From positions 62,001 through 126,000 of the forward strand of contig WKFI01000011.1 of assembly GCA_014872875.1 (NCBI GenBank): a stretch of DNA of 64,000 bases, given 5' to 3'. Source of the DNA: Paracoccaceae bacterium. GTDB taxonomy: Bacteria > Pseudomonadota > Alphaproteobacteria > Rhodobacterales > Rhodobacteraceae. The notes beneath the pieces were generated by a model. That model worked only from the letters and a program-made list of their open reading frames with translations, had not been told where the DNA came from and did not search any database. The position numbers were made by a program, and so were the translations under genes. Positions 9,894 through 17,848 of the stretch are shown here, one piece after another (position 1 is the first letter of the stretch; each line of letters begins with the position of its first letter).

Positions 9894-10142
9894 TCAGAAA
9901 TCGAACAGGTCGTCCAAGAAACTGCCCCGCTTTTTCTTCTTTCGATAACGCTCGTCCGAGCGGTCGTCATAGCGCTGTTGTTGCGGCGGGGGTGGCGGGG
10001 CGCTGAAGGCGGCAGAGCGTTCGATGATCTTGTCCAGTTCGCCCCGGTCCAACCACACACCGCGGCATTCAGGGCAATAGTCGATTTCCACTCCGCTGCG
10101 GTCGGTGATCACCAGCGGCGTTCCATCAATCGGGCATTTCAT
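9894..10142 (-). CDS. TFIIB-type zinc-ribbon domain protein
   Basis: 82 residues from ATG 10142 (MKCPIDGTPL). The core matches the small zf-TFIIB-like family: MKCP.., then DYCPECRGVWLDRGELDKIIERS, followed by a proline/glutamine linker (PPPPPQQQ) and a lysine-rich tail ending GSFLDDLFDF. The first metal knuckle reads CPID rather than CxxC, so one zinc ligand may be Asp or absent. Members are presumed nucleic-acid or protein binding; no specific role is established. An upstream in-frame ATG (10184) was not used because the conserved family begins at MKCP. Confidence 0.8.
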   Translation of the reverse strand: MKCPIDGTPLVITDRSGVEIDYCPECRGVWLDRGELDKIIERSAAFSAPPPPPQQQRYDDRSDERYRKKKKRGSFLDDLFDF

Positions 10143-10222
10143 CAGGCACCTCCATTTGGTTACCACCCCAAGATGGGGATGCACACCTTGGTTTTCACTT
10201 CTGGAAAATCGGTTTTTGCGCC

Positions 10223-10576
10223 CTATACTCCCAGCTCTGCCCGAAGTTTCTTGGTCAGCTTGGCCACCACCATGTCATAGGACATGACGATGTGCTCACG
10301 CAGCGACGCATCACTCATCCCCTGCGCCTCGTAAACCTGAAGCCATTTCATCCCGCGCGACGCCAGATACGGCGCGGGGCGGATGCCGGGTTCGCTTTGC
10401 AGCACTTCAAATGCAATCTCGCTGGCCTTAAAGGTGAAGGCGTCATCGCCGTCGTTCCACCCACAAAGGGCAAACACCTTCCCCCCCACTTTCCACACAT
10501 CGGAATTACCCCATTGCACAACATGGGTCGTGGCCTTGAGGCTGGCACAAAAGCTGTTGAATTCATCACGCGTCAT
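10223..10576 (-). CDS. MmcQ/YjbR family protein
   Basis: 117 residues from ATG 10576 (MTRDEFNSFCASL). The MmcQ/YjbR fold is recognisable: an N-terminal helix, VVQWGNSDVWKVGGKVFAL, then FKASEIAFEVLQSEPGIRPAPYLASRGMKWLQV and a C-terminal helical hairpin (LREHIVMSYDMVVAKLTKKLR). Members have a CyaY-like, double-wing DNA-binding-type fold with no firmly known function. The longer frame to 10678 has no family support. Confidence 0.85.
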   Translation of the reverse strand: MTRDEFNSFCASLKATTHVVQWGNSDVWKVGGKVFALCGWNDGDDAFTFKASEIAFEVLQSEPGIRPAPYLASRGMKWLQVYEAQGMSDASLREHIVMSYDMVVAKLTKKLRAELGV

Positions 10577-11029
10577 GTCGTGATCCTGAGACGTCATCTG
10601 GGTTTGTGCAAGCCCCGGCACCCGGATATTCGGCGCGACGATCATCGGGTCCGGGTTCAAGCTAGCAAGTCCAATCAAAACACTCGGCCCAAAATCCCGA
10701 CAAATACAGTCAACTATATGTTTTTATTCACTTTTCCGCTTTACACCTACCCGCGAATCTCTTACCCGTGGTTATAGAAATTAAGAGCAAGCAAGACACG
10801 CTCACCTGATTGCAGCACGCCACTCCAGCCAGCCTAGCGGCCAGCCAGACAGCCAGCCACGATACAGGAACCAAGAGCAAATCCAGCCAGCTCGCAAGCA
10901 GGGGCGATGCCCTGGCCAGCAAGAAAAAGGCGGTGCCATCGGCGCCGCTTTTTTCGTTCAAGGGTACTGCGATCCAGATCCCGCACAGGTCGCCTTGGCG
11001 TCTTCGGCTCTGCATGCTAAGCCCGCAGT
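10577..11029. other. Long non-coding gap with CCAGCCAG repeats
   Basis: No gene with normal codon use was found. An AT-rich stretch (about 10700-10790) contains promoter-like sequence. It is followed by a run of closely spaced CCAGCC/CAGCCAG motifs at about 10824-10890 and then by a strong intrinsic terminator at 10924-10954. This arrangement is what a short transcribed RNA on the plus strand would look like, but no known RNA family was recognised. The minus-strand frame 10728-11117 is judged spurious. Confidence 0.4.
10924..10954 (+). terminator. Intrinsic terminator
   Basis: AAAAAGGCGGTGCC, loop ATC, GGCGCCGCTTTTTT: a long GC stem (one G-U pair) closed by A-U pairs, with a run of six T on the plus strand. 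No protein gene ends just upstream on the plus strand, so it may end an unannotated RNA starting in the preceding gap. The A tract on the other side gives it bidirectional character. Confidence 0.75.
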
Positions 11030-11517
11030 ATGGCTCAGAAAGATCCGTTTCAGCCCGTTGATACTGCCGCCCGGGAGCTGGCGCAGAGTCTGTTGGCCCA
11101 GGCCAATCATGCCGCACTGGCAGTTTTGCAACCGGGTTCTGCCTTGCCCTCGGTCACGCGGATCGCGTTGGCGACAGATCAGACCGGGTTGCCGTTGTCA
11201 TTGATTTCAACGCTTTCAATGCACACCAAAGCTCTGGACACCAACCCGGTCTGCGCCCTTTTGGTTGGCGAACCGGGGAAAAAGGTGACCCATTGACCCA
11301 TCCACGTCTGACACTGCATTGCACTGCCGACTTGGTCGAACGGGATCACCCGGACCATACGCTACTGCGCGACCGCTATCTGTCACTTCGGCCGAAGGCC
11401 AAACTCTATGCCGATTTCGCCGATTTCCGTTTTGTCCGCTTTGCGCCCTCCGAAGGTCTGTTAAACGGCGGTTTTGGCAAGGCCTATCGCCTGACCCCTA
11501 CGGATCTTACCGTCTGA
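11030..11517 (+). pseudogene. HugZ-type pyridoxamine 5'-phosphate oxidase family gene, split by a frameshift
   Basis: Two adjoining frames together encode one HugZ/PNPOx-like split-barrel protein. The first (from ATG 11030) gives MAQKDPFQPVDTAARELAQSLL through CALLVGEPGKK and then stops at 11296. The second frame, one base back, continues GDPLTHPRLTLHCTADLVERD to LLNGGFGKAYRLTPTDL at 11517. The join lies at a run of five A (11279-11283); a -1 shift or one extra A gives an uninterrupted protein of about 162 residues, the normal family length. Members bind FMN or heme. Either a real loss-of-function mutation, a sequencing error in the homopolymer, or ribosomal slippage would explain it. Confidence 0.75.
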
Positions 11518-11687
11518 GGTCTTGCCCGACTCGGGCAATCGGGCGCACACTACAAGAACCCTCCCACCAAGGGCGCCCCCGATGCGCCTGCCCCGCTGCG
11601 AGGTTCACCAACCGCATCCGGGGACGTTCCTTTCTGGGCGTATGGCCGCGCATGTCCAATTATGCGCGCAACTGGAAGGAGGACACC

Positions 11688-12155
11688 ATGATTGCCGCGA
11701 GACTGAAACATCATCTGGAGGCCCGCGATCTCCCCTATGATATGATCCGCCACCCCTATGCCGCCACCGCGATGGAATGCGCCGAAGCTGCGCACGTGCC
11801 CGGGGATCACCTTGCCAAATCGGTTCTGATCCACATGGAAGAAGGGCCGATCCTAGCGGTGGTGCCGTCAAACCAGCACGTCAACCTGACAGCGTTGCAA
11901 GCGATGATGAAACGTCGTCTGGGCCTGGCGCGAGAGGACGAGATGGAAGAGGTGTTTGACGATTGCGACCTCGGGGCTGCACCGCCCGTGGGCATGGCGT
12001 ACGACGTGCCGACCGTGATCGACGACAGCCTGACCGGGCTGGACAAGGTCTGGTTCGAGGCAGGCGATCACAAGACGCTGATCCAGATGCGGGGTCGCGA
12101 TTTCGACCGGCTGATGCGGCGAGCACGGCACGGCGACATCTGCTGCATGCACTGA
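11688..12155 (+). CDS. YbaK/EbsC-type aminoacyl-tRNA deacylase
   Basis: 155 residues from ATG 11688, preceded by a strong AAGGAGG. The family hydrolyses mischarged aminoacyl-tRNA (for example Cys- or Ala-tRNA-Pro) in trans. Visible signatures are the conserved lysine in HLAKSVLIHM, the strand pair GPILAVVPSNQHVNL, the GAAPPVGMAYDVPTVIDDSL segment and FEAGDHKTLIQM. The sequence ends in an unusual CCMH tail. It is followed after 35 nt by a small membrane protein gene. Confidence 0.85.
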   Translation: MIAARLKHHLEARDLPYDMIRHPYAATAMECAEAAHVPGDHLAKSVLIHMEEGPILAVVPSNQHVNLTALQAMMKRRLGLAREDEMEEVFDDCDLGAAPPVGMAYDVPTVIDDSLTGLDKVWFEAGDHKTLIQMRGRDFDRLMRRARHGDICCMH

Positions 12156-12190
12156 ACGTCCCGAACGAAGCCATCAGACAGGAGACCCTC

Positions 12191-12445
12191 ATGCGCAAAG
12201 CCATCTACTTTCTGTCAACTGGAGAGTTGTTGCTGCTGGCGGGGATCTGGATCAGCGTGATGCTGACACCCTCAGATTCAGCCGGACAAGGAATGGGCCA
12301 AGGCTTTCTGACCATGGCAGCCATTGGCGTGGCGCTCTGCGTGATCCCTGCTCTGCTCTTCGCGCAAAGCAAAAACTGGCGCGGTCTTGGCGTGTTCTTT
12401 GCAACCCTGCCGGTGATCCTGTTCGGCTGGCTCTTGTCAGTTTGA
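12191..12445 (+). CDS. Small integral membrane protein, paralogue of the 9147-9410 product
   Basis: 84 residues from ATG 12191 with GGAG 7 nt upstream. Three hydrophobic helices (FLSTGELLLLAGIWISVML, FLTMAAIGVALCVIPALLF, LGVFFATLPVILFGWLL). It shares with the 9147 product the same helix layout, an S/T-x-D/S-A-G-x-G-M-x-x-G-F-L-T motif after helix 1 and VIPALL in helix 2. The function is unknown. A good terminator follows 8 nt after the stop. Confidence 0.65.
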   Translation: MRKAIYFLSTGELLLLAGIWISVMLTPSDSAGQGMGQGFLTMAAIGVALCVIPALLFAQSKNWRGLGVFFATLPVILFGWLLSV

Positions 12446-12452
12446 AACAAGA

Positions 12453-12481
12453 ACGGGGCGCTGATGTGTTCGCCCCGTTTT
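12453..12481 (+). terminator. Intrinsic terminator after small membrane protein gene
   Basis: Perfect 8-bp stem ACGGGGCG/CGCCCCGT with a 10-nt loop and a T tail on the plus strand, directly after the gene ending at 12445. Confidence 0.85.
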
Positions 12482-12550
12482 CCAAACTGCAAATGGCTGA
12501 TGATCTCAGAGGCCCGCTCCGCCCCCGACGTAAAGACAGGTCAGATGATC

Positions 12551-12958
12551 TCAGCGCACCACATGGACCGCGCAACCGGCATGGCGCACAACCTGAGCCG
12601 CAGTAGACCCCAGCAACAGATCTTGCATCCCCGGGCGGTGCGACGCGATGATGATCAGATCCGGCTTGTTGGCGTCAGCCCAGTCCAGGATCGACCGACC
12701 CGAATGGCCTTCGATCACCAGCGCCTTGGCATTGGGCAGCGTATCCGCAAGCCCCTGCAATTCCTTCTCGATCGCTGTACGGGCCTCTTTCATGTACTCG
12801 GGAGGCATATAGCTGATTGCATAAGCGGGAATATGTTCAACGACGTGCAGAAGGGTGATTTCCGCATCCGGAGTTGCCAGCATTTTTGCCAGTTTCAACG
12901 GACCGGACACGTCGCGTTCGGCGTCAAACGAAATCGGGACGAGAATGTGATGATACAT
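12551..12958 (-). CDS. Universal stress protein, UspA family
   Basis: 135 residues from ATG 12958 (MYHHILVPISFD), with AAGGAG 8 nt upstream. It has the Usp alpha/beta fold: HHILVPISF, ITLLHVVEHIPAY, LVIEGHSGRSILDWADANKPDLIIIASHRPG and the ATP-binding-type glycine/serine loop HRPGMQDLLLGSTAAQVVRHAGCAVHVVR, placing it with ATP-binding members. Usp proteins are induced by starvation and stress; no specific target is evident here. Confidence 0.92.
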   Translation of the reverse strand: MYHHILVPISFDAERDVSGPLKLAKMLATPDAEITLLHVVEHIPAYAISYMPPEYMKEARTAIEKELQGLADTLPNAKALVIEGHSGRSILDWADANKPDLIIIASHRPGMQDLLLGSTAAQVVRHAGCAVHVVR

Positions 12959-13057
12959 GAAAAACACTCCTTTCGCGTTGACCATACTTTGCCCCGCGCG
13001 AAAGGAGCTGACCTTGATCCAAATCATGCAATTTCTGATGTTTGGATCGGAGCCACA

Positions 13058-13378
13058 TTATTCGAATGTGGCTGAAACCTCGTACATAACCGGCTCAAAG
13101 CTCTTGCAAAGCTCATTGATGGCCCGGTTCCGTTTTCGCATCTCGGGCGTGCGCAGCATGGCCTGAAAATCCTCCCGCCGCTTCCATTGCGAATAGTTGG
13201 CGATACGTGTCTGGGCGTCGTTCACATGCAAACCTGCTGCCACGAAGCCCGGCTGCTTCGAGATGAATTCAGCATAGGCTGATTTCAAAGCGTCCATGAG
13301 ATCTTCGCAGGTGCCTGGCGTGGTTTCGAAGGTGGTGATGACCGTCTGATAGTCGTTACGGTTATTGATGCTGGGCAT
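13058..13378 (-). CDS. Antibiotic biosynthesis monooxygenase (ABM) domain protein
   Basis: 106 residues from ATG 13378, with GGAGG 5-6 nt upstream; a second ATG at 13390 lies before the ribosome site. The ferredoxin-like ABM fold is recognisable: YQTVITTFETTPGTCEDLMDALK, FISKQPGFVAAGLHVNDAQTRIANYSQWKRREDFQAML and a helical C-terminus. Stand-alone ABM proteins are dimeric and include heme-degrading and quinone-oxidising enzymes, but many have no known activity. No catalytic residue pattern allows a narrower call. Confidence 0.82.
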   Translation of the reverse strand: MPSINNRNDYQTVITTFETTPGTCEDLMDALKSAYAEFISKQPGFVAAGLHVNDAQTRIANYSQWKRREDFQAMLRTPEMRKRNRAINELCKSFEPVMYEVSATFE

Positions 13379-13451
13379 AAGGTCCTCCATGTCCTTGAGA
13401 TCAGCCTAAGCCGAACCGCACTCGACAGGAAACCGAATTTACAGATCTGCC

Positions 13452-14099
13452 TTAGGCCACCGCCGTTTCGGCCCCCGGCAGCATGGCCAGAACCTCATCT
13501 ACCAAAGCATGCAATTCCGCATGGGCAGGGCCTTTCGGGGCTTCGACCGCTGCCAGCCCCTGACCCAGCGTTTCAGCATAGACCACCCGGTTCGACAGTG
13601 AAGACTTTGCCAGCAAGGCGTCCAGTTCACCCGCTTTTTCCGCCACCTGAGCCGCCAACCGCGTGCCGGAACGAGTGCGGGTCAGAACCATCATCGCCGG
13701 TTTGCTTTCCCTGTCCGCCAAATACAAAACCATCTCGACTGCCCACAAATCCAGATGAGAACTGGCCACTGGCACCAGCACCAGATCCGCCGCTCTCAGT
13801 GCGGGCCGCAAATCGCTGTCCGCCTTGGGCGGCGTGTCGATAACGACGAAATCGAACTGTTCGCGCAGCTTGCGGATCTCATAGCTGATCCCCCAGGCCG
13901 AAGCGGTCGAAAACTCGATCCCCGGCTCGGGCAACTGGTCCAGTCGGGTCATGAACCACCGACCGGCGCTGCCTTGGGGATCGATATCGACCAAGGCAAC
14001 CGAATGCCCCAGACGGGCCAACGTCACAGCAAGATTGACCGCCAGCGTGGTCTTACCTGCCCCACCCTTCTGCTGAGCGATGGTGATGATGTGCCCCAT
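13452..14099 (-). CDS. ParA family ATPase (stand-alone)
   Basis: 215 residues from ATG 14099 (MGHIITIAQQKGGAGKTT). It carries the deviant Walker A KGGAGKTTLAVNLA with the signature lysine, Walker A' (LVDIDPQGSAGRW) and Walker B (FVVIDTPPKAD), then VPVASSHLDLWAVE. This is the short, single-domain ParA/MinD-like type. There is no parB, replication gene or parS-like site next to it, so plasmid or chromosome segregation is not indicated by context; positioning of another cargo is equally possible. Confidence 0.88.
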   Translation of the reverse strand: MGHIITIAQQKGGAGKTTLAVNLAVTLARLGHSVALVDIDPQGSAGRWFMTRLDQLPEPGIEFSTASAWGISYEIRKLREQFDFVVIDTPPKADSDLRPALRAADLVLVPVASSHLDLWAVEMVLYLADRESKPAMMVLTRTRSGTRLAAQVAEKAGELDALLAKSSLSNRVVYAETLGQGLAAVEAPKGPAHAELHALVDEVLAMLPGAETAVA

Positions 14100-14243
14100 G
14101 ATGGCCCCCAGTTTACGCTGCAACGCAGAATATCGGTCCGGCAGGTTTTCGCAATGCAGAAATCCGTGCATTTCGACGCATGCACCCGGCCAACGGTAAT
14201 CATTCCTTAACCACGATTGACCACTCTGCAAGGGGAGCTGGTT

Positions 14244-14909
14244 ATGCACGTTGTCCTGTGGTTTCTTGTCATGATCCTCGTGACCTCCGAACCGGTTTCG
14301 GCGGGCGCATGGCTTCGGGAAAAGGGCACGGGCTTCCTGTCGGTTTCCACAACCGCCCGACAAGCCCATGACACGGTCGGGTATGAGACCAGCATTTATT
14401 CTGAATATGGTCTCACGCAAAACATGACCATCGGAGTAGATCTGAACCAGAACCAGCACTTCTTCGGGCATACACTGGTATTTGCGCGGTTCCCATTGGC
14501 GCGGACCCCGGGAAAAAACCGTTTTGCGCTGGAACTTGGACTTGGTGGCTCGAGCGACAGTACCGGCTGGTCCGCCATGCAAAAGGTCACGTTGTCGTTT
14601 GGGCGCGGTTTCGACTCCCGCTTTGGCCCCGGCTGGATGTCCTTGGATCTGGCAACCGAGCTCCGCGACACCGCCCCCAAGCAGATCATGAAATTCGACG
14701 CAACTGTGGGCCTGTCAGGCGCCCGCCGACTTCAACCGATGCTGCAGATCGAGACCTCGAAAATTGACGGCAAACCCTTGTTCTGGAGCGTCACACCTTC
14801 TTTGCGCTACCGGGACAAGGGGGACCGGACCTGGCTATTCGGCATCGAACACAAGGAAGCCGACAAACGGTTTCTGGGGGCCAAAATCGGACTGTGGAAG
14901 GCTTTCTGA
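14244..14909 (+). CDS. Hypothetical outer-membrane beta-barrel-like protein
   Basis: 221 residues from ATG 14244, with AAGGGGA upstream. A Sec signal peptide (VVLWFLVMILVTSEPVSAGA) is followed by many alternating strands rich in aromatic and glycine residues (GFLSVSTTARQ, NMTIGVDLNQNQ, NRFALELGLGGSS, LFWSVTPSLRYRD, TWLFGIEHKEAD), ending in a terminal strand with C-terminal Phe (LGAKIGLWKAF), the usual signal for BAM-assembled outer-membrane proteins. The ligand or role is unknown. It diverges from the parA gene across 144 bp. Confidence 0.65.
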   Translation: MHVVLWFLVMILVTSEPVSAGAWLREKGTGFLSVSTTARQAHDTVGYETSIYSEYGLTQNMTIGVDLNQNQHFFGHTLVFARFPLARTPGKNRFALELGLGGSSDSTGWSAMQKVTLSFGRGFDSRFGPGWMSLDLATELRDTAPKQIMKFDATVGLSGARRLQPMLQIETSKIDGKPLFWSVTPSLRYRDKGDRTWLFGIEHKEADKRFLGAKIGLWKAF

Positions 14910-14919
14910 CCCAGTTAGA

Positions 14920-14946
14920 AAAGGCCGCGCCATCAGCGCGACCTTT
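14920..14946 (-). terminator. Intrinsic terminator of the beta-helix gene
   Basis: On the minus strand AAAGGTCGCGC, loop TGATG, GCGCGGCCTTT forms a fully paired stem (one U-G pair) with a following TTTTCT tail, just after the stop at 14955. Read on the plus strand the same stem has a C-A mismatch, so the minus-strand assignment is better. Confidence 0.75.
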
Positions 14947-14954
14947 CATTGTGT

Positions 14955-17240
14955 TTATTTGTCCATGCGAACAATGCAATTGACCGTTCCCTTGACGGCC
15001 TCGCCCCAGTTCAACCGAACAGAGTCCTTGTTCGTACCCTGAAGGCGATCGACATGAGGGCTGAGATAGCGCCGCGATCCCGAGCTGGTCGTGATCGGCG
15101 TTATGGCAATCACAGAATCCACATTCCGGGTAAAGCTTTCGAACGGCAGTCTGCCGCTTGTCGGCACGGTCCAGGTCGCCGCTGCCGTGCTCTGCGTATG
15201 CTCGACCCGCAACGGGCTGGACGTCACCGCCAGAACATTGTGGAACGTGTTGCCTTCGAATGTGACATTCTTCATTCGCTCATAGTTAAGATCCGCAAAG
15301 CTGGTATCGACACGCTCAGCCCGGTCGATGGTCCCGTTGATGCTGCGGAACTTGTTGCCGGTGATCGTCACCCCGTTCAGGAAATGCCCGGTCCCATACG
15401 GCTTGACGACGATGTAGCTGAACCAACTGGCCACTTCTCCTGAGAGGAAGATATTGTCCGAAATCACCATCGAACTGAACGAGAAACCATTCACGTAATC
15501 CGGAGTGGGGTCGGTTTCGTTCGTCCATTCGATGTAAGCGTTGTCCGCGTAATTCCCGGTAATCGTGCAGCTTGTATAGGTGCCCACCACGACGATCCCG
15601 GCACTGCGTACCCCATTGGCAATCGCGTCGCCCTGGAAGAAATGGTTGCCAATCACCAGGGAATTGTCCCCCGACAGCAACGCGAAATGCTTGAAACGGG
15701 TGGCCCGGCAGTTTCGGATCTTTACGTCGTTGGCGTTGACATTCACCCCAATCGAACTGCGTTGCGTCACGTTCAGCGCGTCTTCCGAAGACAGGAACTG
15801 GCAGCGGTCTATCAACATGCCCTGACAGCCGCCCCCGATCGAGGTGATCCCACGGTCCTTGGGCCTGGAAATGAAGCAGTCCTGCAACGAAAAGACCGAT
15901 CCCTTTTCCGCCAGCCGAATGGCACTGCAACGGTTGTTGCACTGGAATTCGATGTCTTCCATGCCGAATTTCTCCAACTTCGCAAAGCCGGTGAAATCAA
16001 TCATGTATTTGAAGCTGTGGAAGGTATAGGACTGGGTGCCTTCTGCGTCATACAGCGGTGCGTTCAGCGTGATCTCGCCCGCGGCGACACTCTTGCTTCG
16101 GACATAAATCTCACGTCCGACACCACTGCCCTGAACCAGGGCCCCCACCGGAATGTTGGCGATATTGGTCACATTGGTCAGCTTCCGGGCATCGTTGGCA
16201 TTGTAGGTCGCAGTCGATGTGAAGGTTTCGGTGTTCCAGGCCGAGGAGGATACGGCTTCCAGCTGACCGTTACGGATCACCCGCCGCGTGGCATAGCTGT
16301 CGCGGTTTGGAACAGCCGCCGCCATGTCGATGGGGCCGGTCACGGCCACTTTACGGCCTTTCATGTCCAGCGATTCATGGTCCGCGTTGTTGATCAACGC
16401 CTGAAACGCCTTCTTGAACGCCAGTTCTTCGTTGCCGAATGCCGAAATATAGCTGGGCAGATCGAAATTCTTGGTCAGAAGCAGCATCTGACTGGTCGGC
16501 ATCGTGACAGTGCCTTCGAACTCGACCTCGGACACGAAACTGGCGCCGGAGGCCAGGAAATAGGTCCCCGCCGGCACCAGTACCCGGCGTCCGTTTGCCG
16601 CCTGATCCGCCGCCTCGAATGCAGCCGAGTCATTGGTCACCCCATCGCCCACTGCACCGTAGTCGCGCACATCGACGATGCTCAGCATGTCGCGCAGATA
16701 GATGTTTGTGACATCGGTGATCTCGATATCGTCAATCCGCAGGATGCCGCCATTCGGACCGGTCAGGTCCAGACCAAAATGCCCATACAGCGCATTCGGT
16801 CCCCAAGCCATATCGACGCCGCCGCGCGTACCTGCGCCGACGATGGCCGTCACTTCGACCACGCCGCCATAGCTTGTCAGTGTCGTCGCCGGCCCGACCT
16901 CGGTCACGCCGCCCACATGCCCCCCGCCCGAACCACCGGCCCAACCGGCGATGCGCACATTGGGCAGGTTGCCGCTGATTGCCTTGATCCGCGCCTTGAT
17001 CTGCAGGTAACACCCCGGCAGCAGCGGAATTTCCCCCATGTAACGCAGCTTGGTGGTCGAAGTGGTCTTCTGGATCTCAAGACAGCCGCCAAAATCCTGA
17101 TCCGCAGGCACCAGAACGGCATTCGCCGCACTGTCATAGGTGTCCGAGCCTGGCGTCCCGTCTCCGCTTGACCAAACGTCCAGACCGTTCGCGAACGCCG
17201 GCGGCATCAGTTGCACGCCCTCGGTTATTGCCTTGTTCAT
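14955..17240 (-). CDS. Large right-handed parallel beta-helix (pectate lyase-like / GH28-related) protein
   Basis: 761 residues from ATG 17240, with AAAGGGA upstream. The middle contains the pectate-lyase/tailspike signature DVRDYGAVGDGVTNDSAAF, followed by repeating short strands typical of beta-helices (KIRNCRATRFKHFALLS, LVIGNHFFQGDAI, CTITGNYADNAY, MVISDNIFLSG, VTITGNKFRS, NVTFEGNTFHN). There is no signal peptide. The N-terminal 200 residues look like a carbohydrate-binding-type beta-sandwich. The fold is used by phage tailspikes, gene-transfer-agent spikes and polysaccharide-active enzymes; which applies here is not decided. The gene is monocistronic with its own terminator. Confidence 0.75.
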   Translation of the reverse strand: MNKAITEGVQLMPPAFANGLDVWSSGDGTPGSDTYDSAANAVLVPADQDFGGCLEIQKTTSTTKLRYMGEIPLLPGCYLQIKARIKAISGNLPNVRIAGWAGGSGGGHVGGVTEVGPATTLTSYGGVVEVTAIVGAGTRGGVDMAWGPNALYGHFGLDLTGPNGGILRIDDIEITDVTNIYLRDMLSIVDVRDYGAVGDGVTNDSAAFEAADQAANGRRVLVPAGTYFLASGASFVSEVEFEGTVTMPTSQMLLLTKNFDLPSYISAFGNEELAFKKAFQALINNADHESLDMKGRKVAVTGPIDMAAAVPNRDSYATRRVIRNGQLEAVSSSAWNTETFTSTATYNANDARKLTNVTNIANIPVGALVQGSGVGREIYVRSKSVAAGEITLNAPLYDAEGTQSYTFHSFKYMIDFTGFAKLEKFGMEDIEFQCNNRCSAIRLAEKGSVFSLQDCFISRPKDRGITSIGGGCQGMLIDRCQFLSSEDALNVTQRSSIGVNVNANDVKIRNCRATRFKHFALLSGDNSLVIGNHFFQGDAIANGVRSAGIVVVGTYTSCTITGNYADNAYIEWTNETDPTPDYVNGFSFSSMVISDNIFLSGEVASWFSYIVVKPYGTGHFLNGVTITGNKFRSINGTIDRAERVDTSFADLNYERMKNVTFEGNTFHNVLAVTSSPLRVEHTQSTAAATWTVPTSGRLPFESFTRNVDSVIAITPITTSSGSRRYLSPHVDRLQGTNKDSVRLNWGEAVKGTVNCIVRMDK

Positions 17241-17381
17241 TCGAATCCCTTTCAAAAAGTCGCCCACGCGCAATGGCTGGGCCCATTGATCCAGCACGGG
17301 TCCGGGCCACACCCGAACGCGGGAAAGGGAATATTCGTTTGGGATTAAGTCACTCTCACACCACCGTCACGATGGTGTTGC

Positions 17382-17783
17382 TCAGGCGTTTGTGCCGGGT
17401 TGCTTGACGAACTGCACGCCATTGATTTTCCACGCGTTTCCCAGGCTGATCATCTGGTAGTCCAGCAGATGCACCTGCCCTTCGGCATCGGTGATCATCA
17501 CCCGTTGCCACAGGTTTCCCGCGACTTCGCGCAGTTCCAGAAACCGCACTTCGTCAGGTCTCCACACCATTGGGTATCCGTTGCGGACCATCTGCCCAAA
17601 CCGTTCCGGGCTTCCAAAAATGCCCTGAATTGATGGGCTGGCATAGGTAAAGGCCTGATCAAAATCATCCACCTTGAAGGCTTCGATTTGGTCCCCGATC
17701 ACGCTTTCGATCTCGGCATTCTGCGCCTGCGCAGCTCCTAGCATCGACCACACAAACACCAAAGACAGCAGAACAGCACGCAT
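17382..17783 (-). CDS. DUF4864 domain-containing secreted protein
   Basis: 133 residues from ATG 17783, with GGGGAGG 7 nt upstream. A Sec signal peptide (VLLSLVFVWSMLGAAQAQ) precedes an NTF2-like DUF4864 domain: IESVIGDQIEAFKVDDFDQAFTYASPSIQGIFGSPERFGQMV, then YPMVWRPDEVRFLEL and LLDYQMISLGNAWKINGVQF. The function of the family is unknown. It lies downstream of lysK on the same strand, separated by a hairpin whose 3' arm contains this gene's Shine-Dalgarno. Confidence 0.85.
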   Translation of the reverse strand: MRAVLLSLVFVWSMLGAAQAQNAEIESVIGDQIEAFKVDDFDQAFTYASPSIQGIFGSPERFGQMVRNGYPMVWRPDEVRFLELREVAGNLWQRVMITDAEGQVHLLDYQMISLGNAWKINGVQFVKQPGTNA

Positions 17784-17789
17784 GAAAAA

Positions 17790-17813
17790 CCTCCCCGTCA
17801 GCTGACAGGGAGG
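17790..17813 (-). terminator. Hairpin: lysK terminator that includes the DUF4864 Shine-Dalgarno
   Basis: On the minus strand CCTCCC pairs with GGGAGG around an inner GTCAGCTGAC palindrome, and the stem is followed by TTTTT. The layout fits an intrinsic terminator after lysK (stop at 17849). The 3' arm GGGGAGG is also the ribosome-binding site 7 nt before the DUF4864 ATG (17783), so the hairpin could lower both read-through and translation of that gene. Confidence 0.65.
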
Positions 17814-17848
17814 TAGCTTGACTTGAACAAAGATCAAAAAGGGTGGGC

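Noticed and set aside
10801-10900. CCAGCC motifs as a CRISPR array
   Set aside because: Repeat units are too short, spacing is irregular and no cas gene is near.
10728-11117. 129-residue minus-strand frame in the 10.7-11.1 kb gap
   Set aside because: Overlaps the HugZ-type gene start, crosses a terminator and has no conserved pattern; its hydrophobic run is created by the CCAGCC repeats.
13452-14099. ParA as evidence for a plasmid origin
   Set aside because: No parB, repABC or inverted-repeat origin nearby; the surrounding genes are chromosomal housekeeping genes.
15642-17171. 509-residue plus-strand frame opposite the beta-helix gene
   Set aside because: Antisense shadow with composition rich in His, Arg and Gly and no domain.
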